NCBI GenBank assembly: GCA_913009315.1
Contig: CAJVZA010000006.1
Location: 1 to 44,290, forward strand
Length of the DNA: 44,290 nt
Source of the DNA: an uncultured Hippea sp.
GTDB taxonomy: Bacteria; Campylobacterota_A; Desulfurellia; JAADFJ01
Direction of reading: 5' to 3'
Under the pieces are notes generated by a model that saw only the letters and a list, made by a program, of their open reading frames with translations, was not told the DNA's origin and did not search any database. Shown piece after piece: positions 16,653-25,916 of this stretch. Both the position numbers and the translations under genes were made by a program. The stretch's first letter is position 1; each line of letters begins with the position of its first letter.

Positions 16653-18092
16653 ATGCAGCTTGAAGCAGTAATAGGACTTGAAACACATATAGAACTTTCT
16701 ACTAAATCAAAGATGTTTTGTTCCTGCAGTACAGATTTCGGGGCAAAACCAAATCATCATACATGTCCGGTGTGCCTGGCATTACCAGGGGCGCTTCCGG
16801 TGATGAATAAGCAGACTGTTGAATATGGAATAAAATTGGCACTTGCGCTTGGGTGCAGTATCCATTCGGTTTCCCGCTTTGATAGAAAACAGTATTTTTA
16901 TCCCGATCTTCCTAAAGGTTATCAGATAAGTCAGTATGAGTACCCGGCTTTTACCGGAGGCACCGTAATGCTTTCCGGTGATAGAAAGATAAACCTGACA
17001 AGAATTCACATAGAAGAGGATGCCGGCAAAAATATTCATGGGGCGGGAGCCGACAATCACAGCTATGTGGATCTGAACAGGGCAGGGGTTCCGCTTCTTG
17101 AAATGGTTACCGAACCGGAGATCAGAACTCCCGAAGAGGCTTCTGAATTCTTAAGAAGAATAAGACAGATTGTCAGGTATCTAAGGATATCCGATGGAAA
17201 CATGGAACAGGGATCATTAAGGTGCGATGCAAACATTTCTCTGAGACCGAAATCATCCGGAAAGCTGGGTAAAAAGGTTGAAATAAAAAATATTAATTCA
17301 TTTAAACATGTTGAAAAGGCACTCAAATTCGAAATAAAAAGGCAGAGAGATCTGATATTGGGCGGCGGTACGATAACACAGGAAACACGTTTATTCAATG
17401 CTCATGAATCTGTGACATATGCTATGAGAAGCAAAGAAGATTCTTTTGAATATCGCTATTTTCCCGAACCGGATCTCCCGCTGCTGAATATCGCAGAGGA
17501 ATGGATAAGGAAAGTATCCGAAACGATTCCTGAGCTTCCCGATGAGAAAAGAAGAAGATTTGCCGAGCAATACGGAATAACCGATTACGATGCCGGTGTG
17601 CTTACCGATTTATCTGAGCTTGCAGATTATTATGAGGCATGCTGTAAAAAAGGTAGAAACAGTGCTCAGATTGCCCATCTGATTTCGACGGAGCTGCTTG
17701 CAATTACAAAAAAGACAGGCATGGAATTTTCTGCTGTAAAGCCTGAATATGTTGCCAGAATATCCGATCTTATTGATGAAAATTTAATTTCGATAAAAAT
17801 CGCAAAACAGCTGTTTCCTTTGTTGTTTGAAACCCGGGACGATCCCGATAACATAATTAAAACTAAAGGTCTGATTCAGATTTCCGATTCATCGGAAATT
17901 GAAAAAATTATAGAATCCATACTTGAAGGCAACAAGGGAAATGTTGAAAAATTCAAAGCCGGAAAAACAAAAATTTTAGGGTTCTTTGTAGGACAGGTTA
18001 TGAAAGAGACTAAGGGAAAGGCGAATCCTAAGCTTGTAAACCGAATTTTAATAGAAAAGTTAAGCGCTGTTTCCGATGAATTCGACGGTTAA
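16653..18092 (+). CDS. gatB: Asp/Glu-tRNA amidotransferase subunit B
   Basis: GatB activates misacylated Glu-tRNA(Gln) or Asp-tRNA(Asn) for amidation with GatA and GatC. The protein opens with EAVIGLETHIELST and contains the zinc-site cysteines (FCSC ... HTCPVC), the catalytic cradle (FDRKQYFYPDLPKGYQISQ), GSLRCDANISLRP, and the C-terminal YqeY-like tail ending in KGKANPKLVNRIL. ATG at 16653 with AGAGGTGA before it is preferred over the GTG at 16647. gatA and gatC are not in this window, so the complex is encoded at separate loci. Confidence 0.97.
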   Translation: MQLEAVIGLETHIELSTKSKMFCSCSTDFGAKPNHHTCPVCLALPGALPVMNKQTVEYGIKLALALGCSIHSVSRFDRKQYFYPDLPKGYQISQYEYPAFTGGTVMLSGDRKINLTRIHIEEDAGKNIHGAGADNHSYVDLNRAGVPLLEMVTEPEIRTPEEASEFLRRIRQIVRYLRISDGNMEQGSLRCDANISLRPKSSGKLGKKVEIKNINSFKHVEKALKFEIKRQRDLILGGGTITQETRLFNAHESVTYAMRSKEDSFEYRYFPEPDLPLLNIAEEWIRKVSETIPELPDEKRRRFAEQYGITDYDAGVLTDLSELADYYEACCKKGRNSAQIAHLISTELLAITKKTGMEFSAVKPEYVARISDLIDENLISIKIAKQLFPLLFETRDDPDNIIKTKGLIQISDSSEIEKIIESILEGNKGNVEKFKAGKTKILGFFVGQVMKETKGKANPKLVNRILIEKLSAVSDEFDG

Positions 18093-18097
18093 CATCA

Positions 18098-19369
18098 ATG
18101 GATATAGTACTTAAGAACGGAATAGTTGTAGATCCTCTGTCGGGAATTAGAAAAACTGCTGATATTGCAATTGAAAATGGAACAATTCAATCAATAGGGA
18201 ATATAAAAAAAAGCACTCAAGAGTTAGATTGCAAAAATAATTTTTTATTCCCTTCGCTTTTTGACCTGCATACTCATCTTCGTGAGCCCGGTTTTGAATC
18301 ATCCGAAACGATAGAAACCGGATTAGCAGCAGCCGCTCATGGAGGATACGGAAGCGTCTGCTGCATGCCGAACAGTCTGCCGGTAAACGACTCAGCCGTT
18401 ATTACAAAATATATTCGTTATAGAGCAGAAGAAATAGGCGGGTGCAATGTTTATCCGATTGGTGCTATAACAAAGGATTTATGCGGCAAATCGCTTTCCG
18501 ATATGTATAGTCTCAAGAGTGCAGGAGTAGTTGCCTATTCTGATGACGGATTTCCGGTAGAGGATTCTTCTTTGCTCAGAAAGGCGATGAAAATAGCGAA
18601 GTCTATTAATATGCCTCTTTTTCTGCACGAAGAGGATAAATTTTTATCGCAGGACGGAATGATCAGAGATGGTGAAATTGCGGTGCGACTGGGTTTGAAC
18701 GGCATTCCGCCATCCTCGGAATCATCGATTATCGCAAGAGATCTCGAGATTGTCAGGGAAACAGGAGCAAGAATTCATTTTTGTCATATAAGCTGCATCA
18801 GATCGCTTCAGCTTATAAAGGAGGCAAAAAGAGACAACTTGCCCGTTACATGCGAGGTTACACCTCATCATTTATGTTTTACCGATCTGGATGTCGGGCA
18901 GTACAATACAAATGCCAAGGTCAACCCTCCGCTCGCCTCAATATCCGACAGGGATGCGCTTATCGACGGCCTTGTTGATGGAACCATAGACGCGGTTGCA
19001 ACAGATCATGCTCCGCATTCATATGATATGAAGCGTAAATCTATTAAAGATGCGGCATTTGGAATGAGCGGCATAGAAACAGCCCTGCCTTTGCTTTATG
19101 CAAGTCTGGTAAAATCGGGGAAAATTGATTTTTCGAAGCTTCTCTATAAAATGATAATTACACCTGCACGGATTGCAGGAGTTAAGCCGAATACAATAGA
19201 AACCGGAAGGTTGGCGAATATAACCGTTTTCGATCCGTCAGAAACATATAATGTTACGGAGAAATTTTTCCTGTCAAAAGGGAAAAACTCGCTTTTGCTC
19301 GGTAAATCGCTGGAAGGGGCAGTAAAAGCGACTATATTTAATGGCAAATTCAGCTATAGGATGTTTTAA
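18098..19369 (+). CDS. pyrC: Dihydroorotase
   Basis: Third step of pyrimidine synthesis (carbamoyl-aspartate to dihydroorotate), of the class I amidohydrolase type. It has metal site HTHLREPG, MPNSLPVND, a His pair further on (HLCFTDLD after CEVTPH, and FCHIS) and the catalytic ATDHAPHS. At 423 aa it is class I size. pyrC is the symbol for this class in Bacillus-type nomenclature. A PyrX-type inactive paralogue is excluded because all metal ligands are visible. Confidence 0.95.
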   Translation: MDIVLKNGIVVDPLSGIRKTADIAIENGTIQSIGNIKKSTQELDCKNNFLFPSLFDLHTHLREPGFESSETIETGLAAAAHGGYGSVCCMPNSLPVNDSAVITKYIRYRAEEIGGCNVYPIGAITKDLCGKSLSDMYSLKSAGVVAYSDDGFPVEDSSLLRKAMKIAKSINMPLFLHEEDKFLSQDGMIRDGEIAVRLGLNGIPPSSESSIIARDLEIVRETGARIHFCHISCIRSLQLIKEAKRDNLPVTCEVTPHHLCFTDLDVGQYNTNAKVNPPLASISDRDALIDGLVDGTIDAVATDHAPHSYDMKRKSIKDAAFGMSGIETALPLLYASLVKSGKIDFSKLLYKMIITPARIAGVKPNTIETGRLANITVFDPSETYNVTEKFFLSKGKNSLLLGKSLEGAVKATIFNGKFSYRMF

Positions 19370-19371
19370 AA

Positions 19372-20184
19372 GTGCTTTTGAAAAAAAAGAAAATTGATAA
19401 GTCTTATTGGAATAAATGTAAAAAATGCGGTGAACTTATATATAACGATGATCTGATAGAAAATCTATCTATCTGTACTTCATGCGGAGCTTATTTCAGA
19501 ATGGGAGCGAAGGAACGGATTGATATGTTGTGCGATTCAAACAGCTTCAGGGAGATTAACAGATCCGTCAAGTCGTCTGATCCGCTTGAGTTTACCGATC
19601 TTATTCCATATAGAGAAAGACTGGCAAAATCCAGGCAGAAATGCGGTATGGAAGAATCGGTTATAACCGGAATTGCCTCAATTGATGATATAGCTGTTGC
19701 TGTAGGTGCTATGGATTTCGGATTTATGGGTGGAAGCATGGGCTATGCAACAGGAGAAAAACTGGTACGTCTTATCGAATATGCTACAAAAAAGAAGAGG
19801 GCTCTTGTGATTGTTTCAGCATCCGGAGGAGCAAGAATGCAGGAAGGAGCTCTGTCTCTGATTCAAATGGCAAGAACCGCCGCAGCTTTGTCAAGACTGG
19901 CAGAACATCAGATTCCTTATATTTCCATTATGACTGATCCTACAACCGGCGGAGTTGCCGCTTCCTTCGCAATGCTGGGAGATATCAATATAGCGGAACC
20001 GGCTGCTTTGATTGGATTTGCAGGACCGAGAGTTATTGAAGATACAATAGGACATAAACTTCCAAAGGAATTTCAGAGATCTGAATTCTTGCTTGAACAT
20101 GGTTTTTTGGATGCAATTGTCGGCAGAAGAGAATTGAAATCCAAAGTTGCCTCAATTTTGAAAATTTTGCTTCATAAAAAATGA
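19372..20184 (+). CDS. accD: Acetyl-CoA carboxylase carboxyltransferase subunit beta
   Basis: Beta half of the carboxyltransferase that makes malonyl-CoA for fatty acid synthesis. It carries the N-terminal zinc ribbon CKKCGEL...CTSCGAYF and the crotonase-like core with ASGGARMQEGALSL, TDPTTGGVAASFAMLGDI and GFAGPRVIEDTIG. 270 aa is normal. Translation probably starts at GTG 19372, 2 bases after the pyrC stop. accA is not nearby. Confidence 0.96.
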   Translation: MLLKKKKIDKSYWNKCKKCGELIYNDDLIENLSICTSCGAYFRMGAKERIDMLCDSNSFREINRSVKSSDPLEFTDLIPYRERLAKSRQKCGMEESVITGIASIDDIAVAVGAMDFGFMGGSMGYATGEKLVRLIEYATKKKRALVIVSASGGARMQEGALSLIQMARTAAALSRLAEHQIPYISIMTDPTTGGVAASFAMLGDINIAEPAALIGFAGPRVIEDTIGHKLPKEFQRSEFLLEHGFLDAIVGRRELKSKVASILKILLHKK

Positions 20185-21716
20185 ATAAGGTTTTGCTCGT
20201 TATAATAGACGGGGTAGGGCACCGCAGCGAAATCAAAGGCAATGCGGTTAAACTGGCCAAAATGCAGAACTTCAACAAGCTTCTTGATGTGTGTCCCAAC
20301 TGCCTGCTGAATGCTTCAGGTAACGCAGTCGGACTTCCCGAGAACCAGATGGGAAACTCAGAGGTAGGTCATCTTGCCATCGGAAGCGGAAGAATAATAA
20401 ACCAGGATCTTGTTAGAATAAGCAATTCAATCAAGAATAAAAGTTTTTTCAGCAACAAGGTTATACTGGATGCGCTGGAATATGCACTTAACCACGATAG
20501 CGCCTTTCATATTCTGGGACTTCTTTCCGATGGCGGTATTCATAGTCATAAAGATCATCTTTATGCAGTTATGAAATTGGCTAAGGAAAAAGGAATCAAA
20601 AAGCTGTTTATACATCCGTTCTTAGACGGAAGAGACACAGATCCGCACAGCGGTATAAGCTTTTTGAGAGAGCTTAAAGATAAAATAGAGGAAATCGGTA
20701 TTGGTAAAATTGCCGATATTTCCGGAAGATACTATTCTATGGATCGCGACAAACGATGGGAAAGAACCAAACTTTCATATGATATGCTTACGCAGGGGGC
20801 AGCCGTTACCGATGTTGATTTCATTCATGCAATAAAAGAATCATATGAAAATGGCATTACAGACGAATTTGTCAGACCTGTAAGCATAGTTGAAAACGGC
20901 AAGCCTGTAGGCTTAATAAAGAATAATGATTCAATCTTTTTTATCAATTTCAGAGGCGATAGAGCCAGACAAATTGTAAGGACATTTGTTGATGATAATC
21001 TGACCGGTTTCATAAGAACAAAAAGACCGATTGTCTATTTTGCATGCATGGCAGAATATGACAGCAAACTTGGACTTCCTGTGGCGTTTCTTCCTATTGA
21101 TGTCAAAAATTGTCTCGCCGAAGTTATTTCAAAAAGCGGAGTCAAACAGCTTCATATTGCCGAAACTGAAAAATATGCACATGTCACATTTTTTTTTAAC
21201 GGCGGCAAAGAGGAATCGTTTTTAGGCGAAGACAGGATCATAATTCCTTCTCCAAAGGTAGCGACTTATGATATGGAGCCTCAGATGAGGGCATCGAAGA
21301 TAACTGATAAGGTGGTGAATGCGATGACAACCGGACAGTACGGTTTTATTGTAGTCAATTATGCCAATGGTGATATGGTGGGACATACCGCGATTATGGA
21401 TGCTGCAATTGTCGCTATGAACACTATTGATGAGTCAATCGGCCGGCTGCATGATGCTTCACTTAAAAACGGTTTTACGCTTATCATTACCGCCGATCAT
21501 GGCAATATTGAGCAGGAGATTAATGATGACGGCAGCCCTATGACAGCTCACACTGTGAACCCCGTTTATTTTATCCTGTGCAATTATAAAACCAATAATC
21601 CTAATCTCGGAAATAAGGATAAAGCTGTGTTTGGTCTTTCTTCTGTGGCACCTACAATTTTAAAAATTATGGGTATAGATAAGCCTGATGAAATGACAGG
21701 AGTTCCGCTTATATAA
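20181..21716 (+). CDS. gpmI: 2,3-bisphosphoglycerate-independent phosphoglycerate mutase
   Basis: Mn-dependent interconversion of 3- and 2-phosphoglycerate. It is an alkaline-phosphatase-superfamily enzyme of 511 aa with N-terminal LLVIIDGVGHR, the phosphoserine motif QMGNSEVGHLAIGSGR, the HPFLDGRDTDPHSG loop, GDRARQI, and the C-terminal metal site ITADHGNIEQ and TAHTVNPV. The ATG overlaps the accD stop by 4 bases, and its own stop overlaps the next start. Confidence 0.97.
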   Translation: MNKVLLVIIDGVGHRSEIKGNAVKLAKMQNFNKLLDVCPNCLLNASGNAVGLPENQMGNSEVGHLAIGSGRIINQDLVRISNSIKNKSFFSNKVILDALEYALNHDSAFHILGLLSDGGIHSHKDHLYAVMKLAKEKGIKKLFIHPFLDGRDTDPHSGISFLRELKDKIEEIGIGKIADISGRYYSMDRDKRWERTKLSYDMLTQGAAVTDVDFIHAIKESYENGITDEFVRPVSIVENGKPVGLIKNNDSIFFINFRGDRARQIVRTFVDDNLTGFIRTKRPIVYFACMAEYDSKLGLPVAFLPIDVKNCLAEVISKSGVKQLHIAETEKYAHVTFFFNGGKEESFLGEDRIIIPSPKVATYDMEPQMRASKITDKVVNAMTTGQYGFIVVNYANGDMVGHTAIMDAAIVAMNTIDESIGRLHDASLKNGFTLIITADHGNIEQEINDDGSPMTAHTVNPVYFILCNYKTNNPNLGNKDKAVFGLSSVAPTILKIMGIDKPDEMTGVPLI

Positions 21717-21991
21717 TGAACCAAATTGTTTCATATCGCTTAAGGATATTGGGCAATGTTCAAAAGGTCGGTTACAGAAACTGGATGCGTGAAACGGCAA
21801 TCGAAGCCGGCATTACCGGATGGGTAAAAAATTGTCCTGATTCTACCGTAGAGGCATTGATTGAGGGCAATGAAGATGCTATAAATAGAATTGTTGAAAG
21901 TTGCGGCAAGGGTCCTGCTTTTGCTGCAGTGAAATCGGTTGTGAAGCAGAAGGTTGATTTTGAGGGCTGCAGAAATTTTATAATTAAATAA
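21716..21991 (+). CDS. acyP: Acylphosphatase
   Basis: 91-aa alpha/beta sandwich hydrolase of acyl phosphates. It has the P-loop-like motif GNVQKVGYRNWMRETA, containing the catalytic Arg (G.VQ.VGYR), and GWVKNCPDSTVEALIEG with the catalytic Asn. A Lys replaces the usual Gly in VQGVG, a tolerated variation. It overlaps gpmI and the TPR gene by one base each, in a tightly packed operon. Confidence 0.93.
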   Translation: MNQIVSYRLRILGNVQKVGYRNWMRETAIEAGITGWVKNCPDSTVEALIEGNEDAINRIVESCGKGPAFAAVKSVVKQKVDFEGCRNFIIK

Positions 21992-22542
21992 TGGGAATAA
22001 GAATGTTTGATTTATTACTTGATAAAGCGATAGAGAATTTTTTGAGAGGCAATATAGATGAGGCTAAAAAGGGATTTGAATCCTGTTTGATGCTTAAGCC
22101 TGACGACAAGCTTGCTATGCTTTGCTATACCATTGCCGATCTGCCGCAGGAAGGCCTGGAAAATTCAAAGAGTCTGATGCGTTATGCGGCAGTTGCGGAC
22201 GATGACGAGATAGATGGGCTGTTATCATATATTTTTGATGAAAATGAACGCCGCATTGAAAGTAATAACGGTTTTTCTACAAGCTGGACACCGGAAGCTG
22301 AATCCAAAATTACCAAAAGAATCAAAGATGATCTTGAGACGGCAGTAAAAATTGATCCGGGGTTTTCTGAAGCGGAGCTTTTTTTGGGCAAGATATATCG
22401 AAAAATGGGAGATTACGGTACTGCGGTTGAACATTTGCAGAAGTCGCTCCTTATAAATCCATTTGAATTGGAAGCTGTCAACGAAATCGAAACTCTCATT
22501 ACCGAATACGATAAAAAACCCGGAAGAAAAGAGGAAACATAG
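21991..22542 (+). CDS. Tetratricopeptide-repeat protein
   Basis: 183-aa soluble protein with no signal peptide. TPR-like helices are seen at the N-terminus (AIENFLRGNIDEAKKGFESCLMLKPDDK) and most clearly near the C-terminus (DPGFSEAELFLGKIYRKMGDYGTAVEHLQKSLLINPFE), with a charged middle. It is the last gene of the run and likely a protein-interaction adaptor; its partner is unknown. Confidence 0.7.
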   Translation: MGIRMFDLLLDKAIENFLRGNIDEAKKGFESCLMLKPDDKLAMLCYTIADLPQEGLENSKSLMRYAAVADDDEIDGLLSYIFDENERRIESNNGFSTSWTPEAESKITKRIKDDLETAVKIDPGFSEAELFLGKIYRKMGDYGTAVEHLQKSLLINPFELEAVNEIETLITEYDKKPGRKEET

Positions 22543-22629
22543 GATTTTGCTCAAGATGCTTCTTTAGCGCGCAAGGCGGGTTAAGAGCGCTTCTATATAA
22601 TTCCTGGCGTATGCTGCTCTCAATTGTCC

Positions 22630-24012
22630 TCACAAAAAAGGCAGTGGTGTTCCATATGCGGGCTCACTTTCTAGTTTGATAGGATAATTTTTTGTAAAAC
22701 ATGCAGTGCAGAACTCCTTTTTTTCAACTGCTTTCATCATTCCGTCCAATGAGAGAAAATTAAGACTGTCGGCTGTAATATATTTTCTGATTTCCTCAAC
22801 CGTGTGACTTGATGCGATCAATTCTCTTCTTGTCGGAGTGTCCACACCGTAAAAGCATGGTGAGATAAACGGAGGACTTGATATTCTCATATGTACCTTT
22901 TTTGCTCCGGCTTCTTTTAGCATTTTTATTATTTTCTTTGATGTAGTGCCTCTTACAATCGAATCATCAACAACGGTAACCGTTTTTCCGTCCACGATGC
23001 TTCTGATAGGATTCAGCTTGAGTTTTACGCCGAAATGTCTTATTGATTGTGACGGTTCGATAAAGGTGCGGCCTACATAATGATTTCTCATCAATCCCAT
23101 CTGAAAATTTATATCGGATCTCTCGGCAAATCCTAATGCTGCCGGAATACCTGAGTCGGGAACAGGAATTACGATATCTGAATCAACCATTGATTCTTCA
23201 GCAAGAATAGCTCCCATCTTTTTTCTAACATTGTATACCGATTTTCCCCATAACAGTGAATCGGGTCTTGCGAAATATACATATTCGAAGATACACGGCG
23301 CCGGTGTTTCGTACGCAAATTGCCTGCTTTCTATACCATTATGCGTGATAAAAAGTATTTCTCCCGGCATAACATCTCTTACAAAATCTGCTTCAATGAG
23401 GTCGAATGCGCAGCTTTCTGAAGACAATATGTAGCAGTCGCCCTTTTTGCCCAGCGAAAGCGGTCTTATTCCGTACGGATCTCTTATGCCTATGAGCGAA
23501 TCGGTTGTCATGAGAACGAGCGAATAAGCTCCTCTGACTTTGCCGAGAACTGAAATTAGGGATTCCTGCAAATTATCGGATTTGTTTTTTGCCAGAAGAT
23601 GAAGAAAATTTTCGGTATCACTTGTTGTATGAAATATGGCGCCATCTTCAATAAGATGGTGGCGGATAGATTCGGAATTAATAAGATTGCCGTTATGCGA
23701 TATCGCAATATAACCGTCTTTAAAATATGCGGCAAACGGCTGAACATTGTTTATTGAAGATGCTCCTGTTGTTGAATATCTATTATGTCCTATTGCGGCA
23801 TCACCTTTAAGATTTTCAATTACCTGTTTTGTAAAGATTTCCGAAACCAGACCTCGGGCTTTGTGCCCATAAAATTCTTTTCCATCTGTAGATATAATGC
23901 CTGAGGACTCCTGTCCTCTGTGCTGAAGTGCATGAAGTCCCAAGTATGTAAAATTTGCAGCATCTTTGTTTCCGAATACTCCGAAAACCGCGCATTCATC
24001 ATGAACGCCCAT
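22630..24012 (-). CDS. purF: Amidophosphoribosyltransferase
   Basis: Committed step of purine synthesis: PRPP + Gln to phosphoribosylamine. The N-terminus MGVHDECAVFGVFG has a short propeptide before the nucleophilic Cys7, followed by LQHRGQESSG and the glutaminase domain; the C-terminal phosphoribosyltransferase domain has the PRPP loop VTVVDDSIVRGTTSKK. Cysteines near the C-terminus (CTACF, plus CF in SPCFYGVD) are consistent with a Bacillus-type 4Fe-4S enzyme. The ATG immediately follows the dapB stop. Confidence 0.97.
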   Translation of the reverse strand: MGVHDECAVFGVFGNKDAANFTYLGLHALQHRGQESSGIISTDGKEFYGHKARGLVSEIFTKQVIENLKGDAAIGHNRYSTTGASSINNVQPFAAYFKDGYIAISHNGNLINSESIRHHLIEDGAIFHTTSDTENFLHLLAKNKSDNLQESLISVLGKVRGAYSLVLMTTDSLIGIRDPYGIRPLSLGKKGDCYILSSESCAFDLIEADFVRDVMPGEILFITHNGIESRQFAYETPAPCIFEYVYFARPDSLLWGKSVYNVRKKMGAILAEESMVDSDIVIPVPDSGIPAALGFAERSDINFQMGLMRNHYVGRTFIEPSQSIRHFGVKLKLNPIRSIVDGKTVTVVDDSIVRGTTSKKIIKMLKEAGAKKVHMRISSPPFISPCFYGVDTPTRRELIASSHTVEEIRKYITADSLNFLSLDGMMKAVEKKEFCTACFTKNYPIKLESEPAYGTPLPFL

Positions 24013-24792
24013 TTATTTCAATAAATCCGATGTTGAATACAGCCCTGCTTTTTGTTTGTACAAGAAGCGAGCCGCTTCAAGTGCTCCGGCAGCAAATGTA
24101 TCTCTGCTTGTTGCCCTGTGGCTTATTTCAAGAATCTCGCCATCTCCTGCATAAATTACCTTGTGATCTCCAACTATATCGCCTCCTCTTATGCTGTGGA
24201 TGCCTATTTCGCTTCCGGTTCGCTTTCCGACAACGCCATGTCTGCCGTATTTTCCATTATCCGTTAATGAAATCCCGAGATGCCCGGCAACAATATCGGC
24301 TATTTTGCCTGCAGTGCCGCTTGGTGCATCTACCTTGTTTCGATGATGCGCTTCAACGATTTCAATATCAAACCCTTTGTCTGCAAGCAGATCGGTGAGA
24401 ATTCCCGTTAATTTAAAAAGTATATTTACTCCGAGGCTCATATTCGGAGATAAGAGTACCGAACATGTTTTTGCAGCTTGCCGTATAGTTTCTACATCAT
24501 CATTGCTGAGTGCTGTCGTTCCGATAACTATCTTTTTGGATAGCCTCTGCGTTATATCTAAATGTTTCATAGTTGCTTCAGGATTAGAAAACTCAATCAA
24601 AACATCTGAATTTTTTATTGCGTCAGCGGCATTATCTGTTATGAGAATGCTGTTTCCGGCGACTTTGCCGATTGTTTCTGCTCCGGATCTTTCAATTGCT
24701 CCCGATAGTCTCAGATCTTCCGACTGATTGATTAAAGCGATAATTCTTTGCCCCATTCTTCCCGATGCTCCGGATACCGCAATATTAATCAT
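24013..24792 (-). CDS. dapB: 4-hydroxy-tetrahydrodipicolinate reductase
   Basis: Second step of the lysine/diaminopimelate branch. It has nucleotide-binding N-terminus IAVSGASGRMGQRII, GTTALSN, SPNMSLGVNILFKL, and the catalytic EAHHRNKVDAPSGTA with the proton-donor His and Lys. 259 aa is normal. It overlaps dapA by 4 bases (ATGA), giving a dapA-dapB-purF operon. Confidence 0.97.
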   Translation of the reverse strand: MINIAVSGASGRMGQRIIALINQSEDLRLSGAIERSGAETIGKVAGNSILITDNAADAIKNSDVLIEFSNPEATMKHLDITQRLSKKIVIGTTALSNDDVETIRQAAKTCSVLLSPNMSLGVNILFKLTGILTDLLADKGFDIEIVEAHHRNKVDAPSGTAGKIADIVAGHLGISLTDNGKYGRHGVVGKRTGSEIGIHSIRGGDIVGDHKVIYAGDGEILEISHRATSRDTFAAGALEAARFLYKQKAGLYSTSDLLK

Positions 24793-25667
24793 TTAAGCAG
24801 TCCGTAATTTGTTAGAACCGATTTTAGATCGCTGATGTGTTGATTGCTCATTCTGTACAGCGGAAGTCTTACCTCATCCGATACTAAGCCGAGCATTGCG
24901 CATGCGGTTTTAACCGGTATGGGGTTTGTTTCAATAAACATTGCTTTATGAAGCATATAAAGTTTTTTGTTTATCTCTTTTGCTTCATCAAAATTGCCAG
25001 AGAGAGCGGCATCCGTTAATGAAACAATCGCCTCCGGCCAGACATTCGATGTAACCGATATCACTCCTTTTGCTCCGATAGAGATAAGCGGCAGTGTCAT
25101 AAAATCATCTCCCGATAATACTGTAAAGCCTTTTTCTGCTTTAAGCAGGATCTCCGTTGCCTGCTTTATCGATCCCGATGCCTCTTTGATTGCAACAATG
25201 TTGGAGTTTTCAGACAGACGGGCTACCGTATCAGGTGCTATGTCGGAGCCTGTCCGTGATGGGACATTATAAAGAATTACCGGTATTCCGCATTCGGCTA
25301 TCTCGGAAAAGTGACGATATAACCCCTCCTGAGTGGGTTTATTGTAATACGGGCAAACAGATAAAACATAGTCTGCTCCCGATTTTTTAGCGTATTTTGT
25401 GAGACTTACGGCCTCTGATGTACTGTTTGCTCCGGCGCCGGCAATAACAGGAACGGCGCCGGCAACCGTTTCAACCGCCGTATCAATCACCTTCTGATGT
25501 TCTGTAAAACTCAAAGTTGCGGATTCTCCAGTCGTTCCGACAGGAATTATTCCGTTTATTCCGGCAGACAGTTGTCTTTCTATGAGTCTTTTGTAACCTT
25601 CAATGTCGATTCGGTTGTTTTTAAACGGCGTAACAATCGCTGTCATAGCACCTTGTAATTCTTTCAT
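24789..25667 (-). CDS. dapA: 4-hydroxy-tetrahydrodipicolinate synthase
   Basis: Condenses pyruvate with aspartate semialdehyde. TIM barrel with TAIVTPFKNNRID, PVGTTGESATLSF, YYNKPTQEGLYRHF (catalytic Tyr), YNVPSRTGSDI and the Schiff-base Lys in IVAIKEASG. I start at 25667: the ORF-track ATG at 25682 contains the AAGGAGG ribosome-binding site within its first codons. First gene of the operon; no convincing promoter was found in the 230 bases upstream. Confidence 0.97.
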   Translation of the reverse strand: MKELQGAMTAIVTPFKNNRIDIEGYKRLIERQLSAGINGIIPVGTTGESATLSFTEHQKVIDTAVETVAGAVPVIAGAGANSTSEAVSLTKYAKKSGADYVLSVCPYYNKPTQEGLYRHFSEIAECGIPVILYNVPSRTGSDIAPDTVARLSENSNIVAIKEASGSIKQATEILLKAEKGFTVLSGDDFMTLPLISIGAKGVISVTSNVWPEAIVSLTDAALSGNFDEAKEINKKLYMLHKAMFIETNPIPVKTACAMLGLVSDEVRLPLYRMSNQHISDLKSVLTNYGLLK

Positions 25668-25787
25668 CTTTCCTCCTTGCATTCAAGTTTGCGGTACTTT
25701 TGTCAATCCATGAACTATCATCTATAGTCCCGAATCAGTTTCCTCTTTCGCTGCAAATCTCGGCAATAGCTCTGCTGCCGCCTGCAA

Positions 25788-25862
25788 TTTACGCCTTGGT
25801 GAGGCTGATCGGACTCTCAAGGTTGAAGCTCACGGAATTAGCAGAAATGTCTCTTGTTATAA
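25788..25862. repeat. Diverged dispersed repeat, copy B
   Basis: Partner of copy A at 12037-12110, in the same orientation. It lies between the divergent dapA and globin-PsiE genes. A 66-codon plus-strand frame (25700-25900) crosses it but has only a TTG start, no ribosome-binding site and a composition like the repeat, so I treat it as non-coding. Confidence 0.6.
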
Positions 25863-25882
25863 TCTATACTATCTTTTCACGA

Positions 25883-25916
25883 TTGACAATAACTATTTAA
25901 AAAATAGAATAAGATT
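25883..25916 (+). promoter_or_regulatory. Promoter of the globin-PsiE gene with palindrome in the spacer
   Basis: TTGACA (25883-25888), 16-base spacer, TAGAAT (25905-25910). The expected start of transcription, 6-7 bases after the -10 box, coincides with the A of the ATG at 25917, so the message is probably leaderless. A perfect CTATTT/AAATAG inverted repeat (25893-25907) spans the spacer and the first bases of the -10 box, a natural operator position. Confidence 0.65.

Noticed and set aside
22543-22629. Possible bidirectional terminator between the TPR gene and purF (AGCGC ... GCGCT).
   Set aside because: The stem is only about 5 bp with a 16-base loop and no clear T-run on either side.
25700-25900. 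66-codon plus-strand ORF in the gap upstream of the globin-PsiE gene.
   Set aside because: It starts at TTG without a ribosome-binding site and follows the dispersed repeat; the related copy at 12.0 kb does not keep a full frame.
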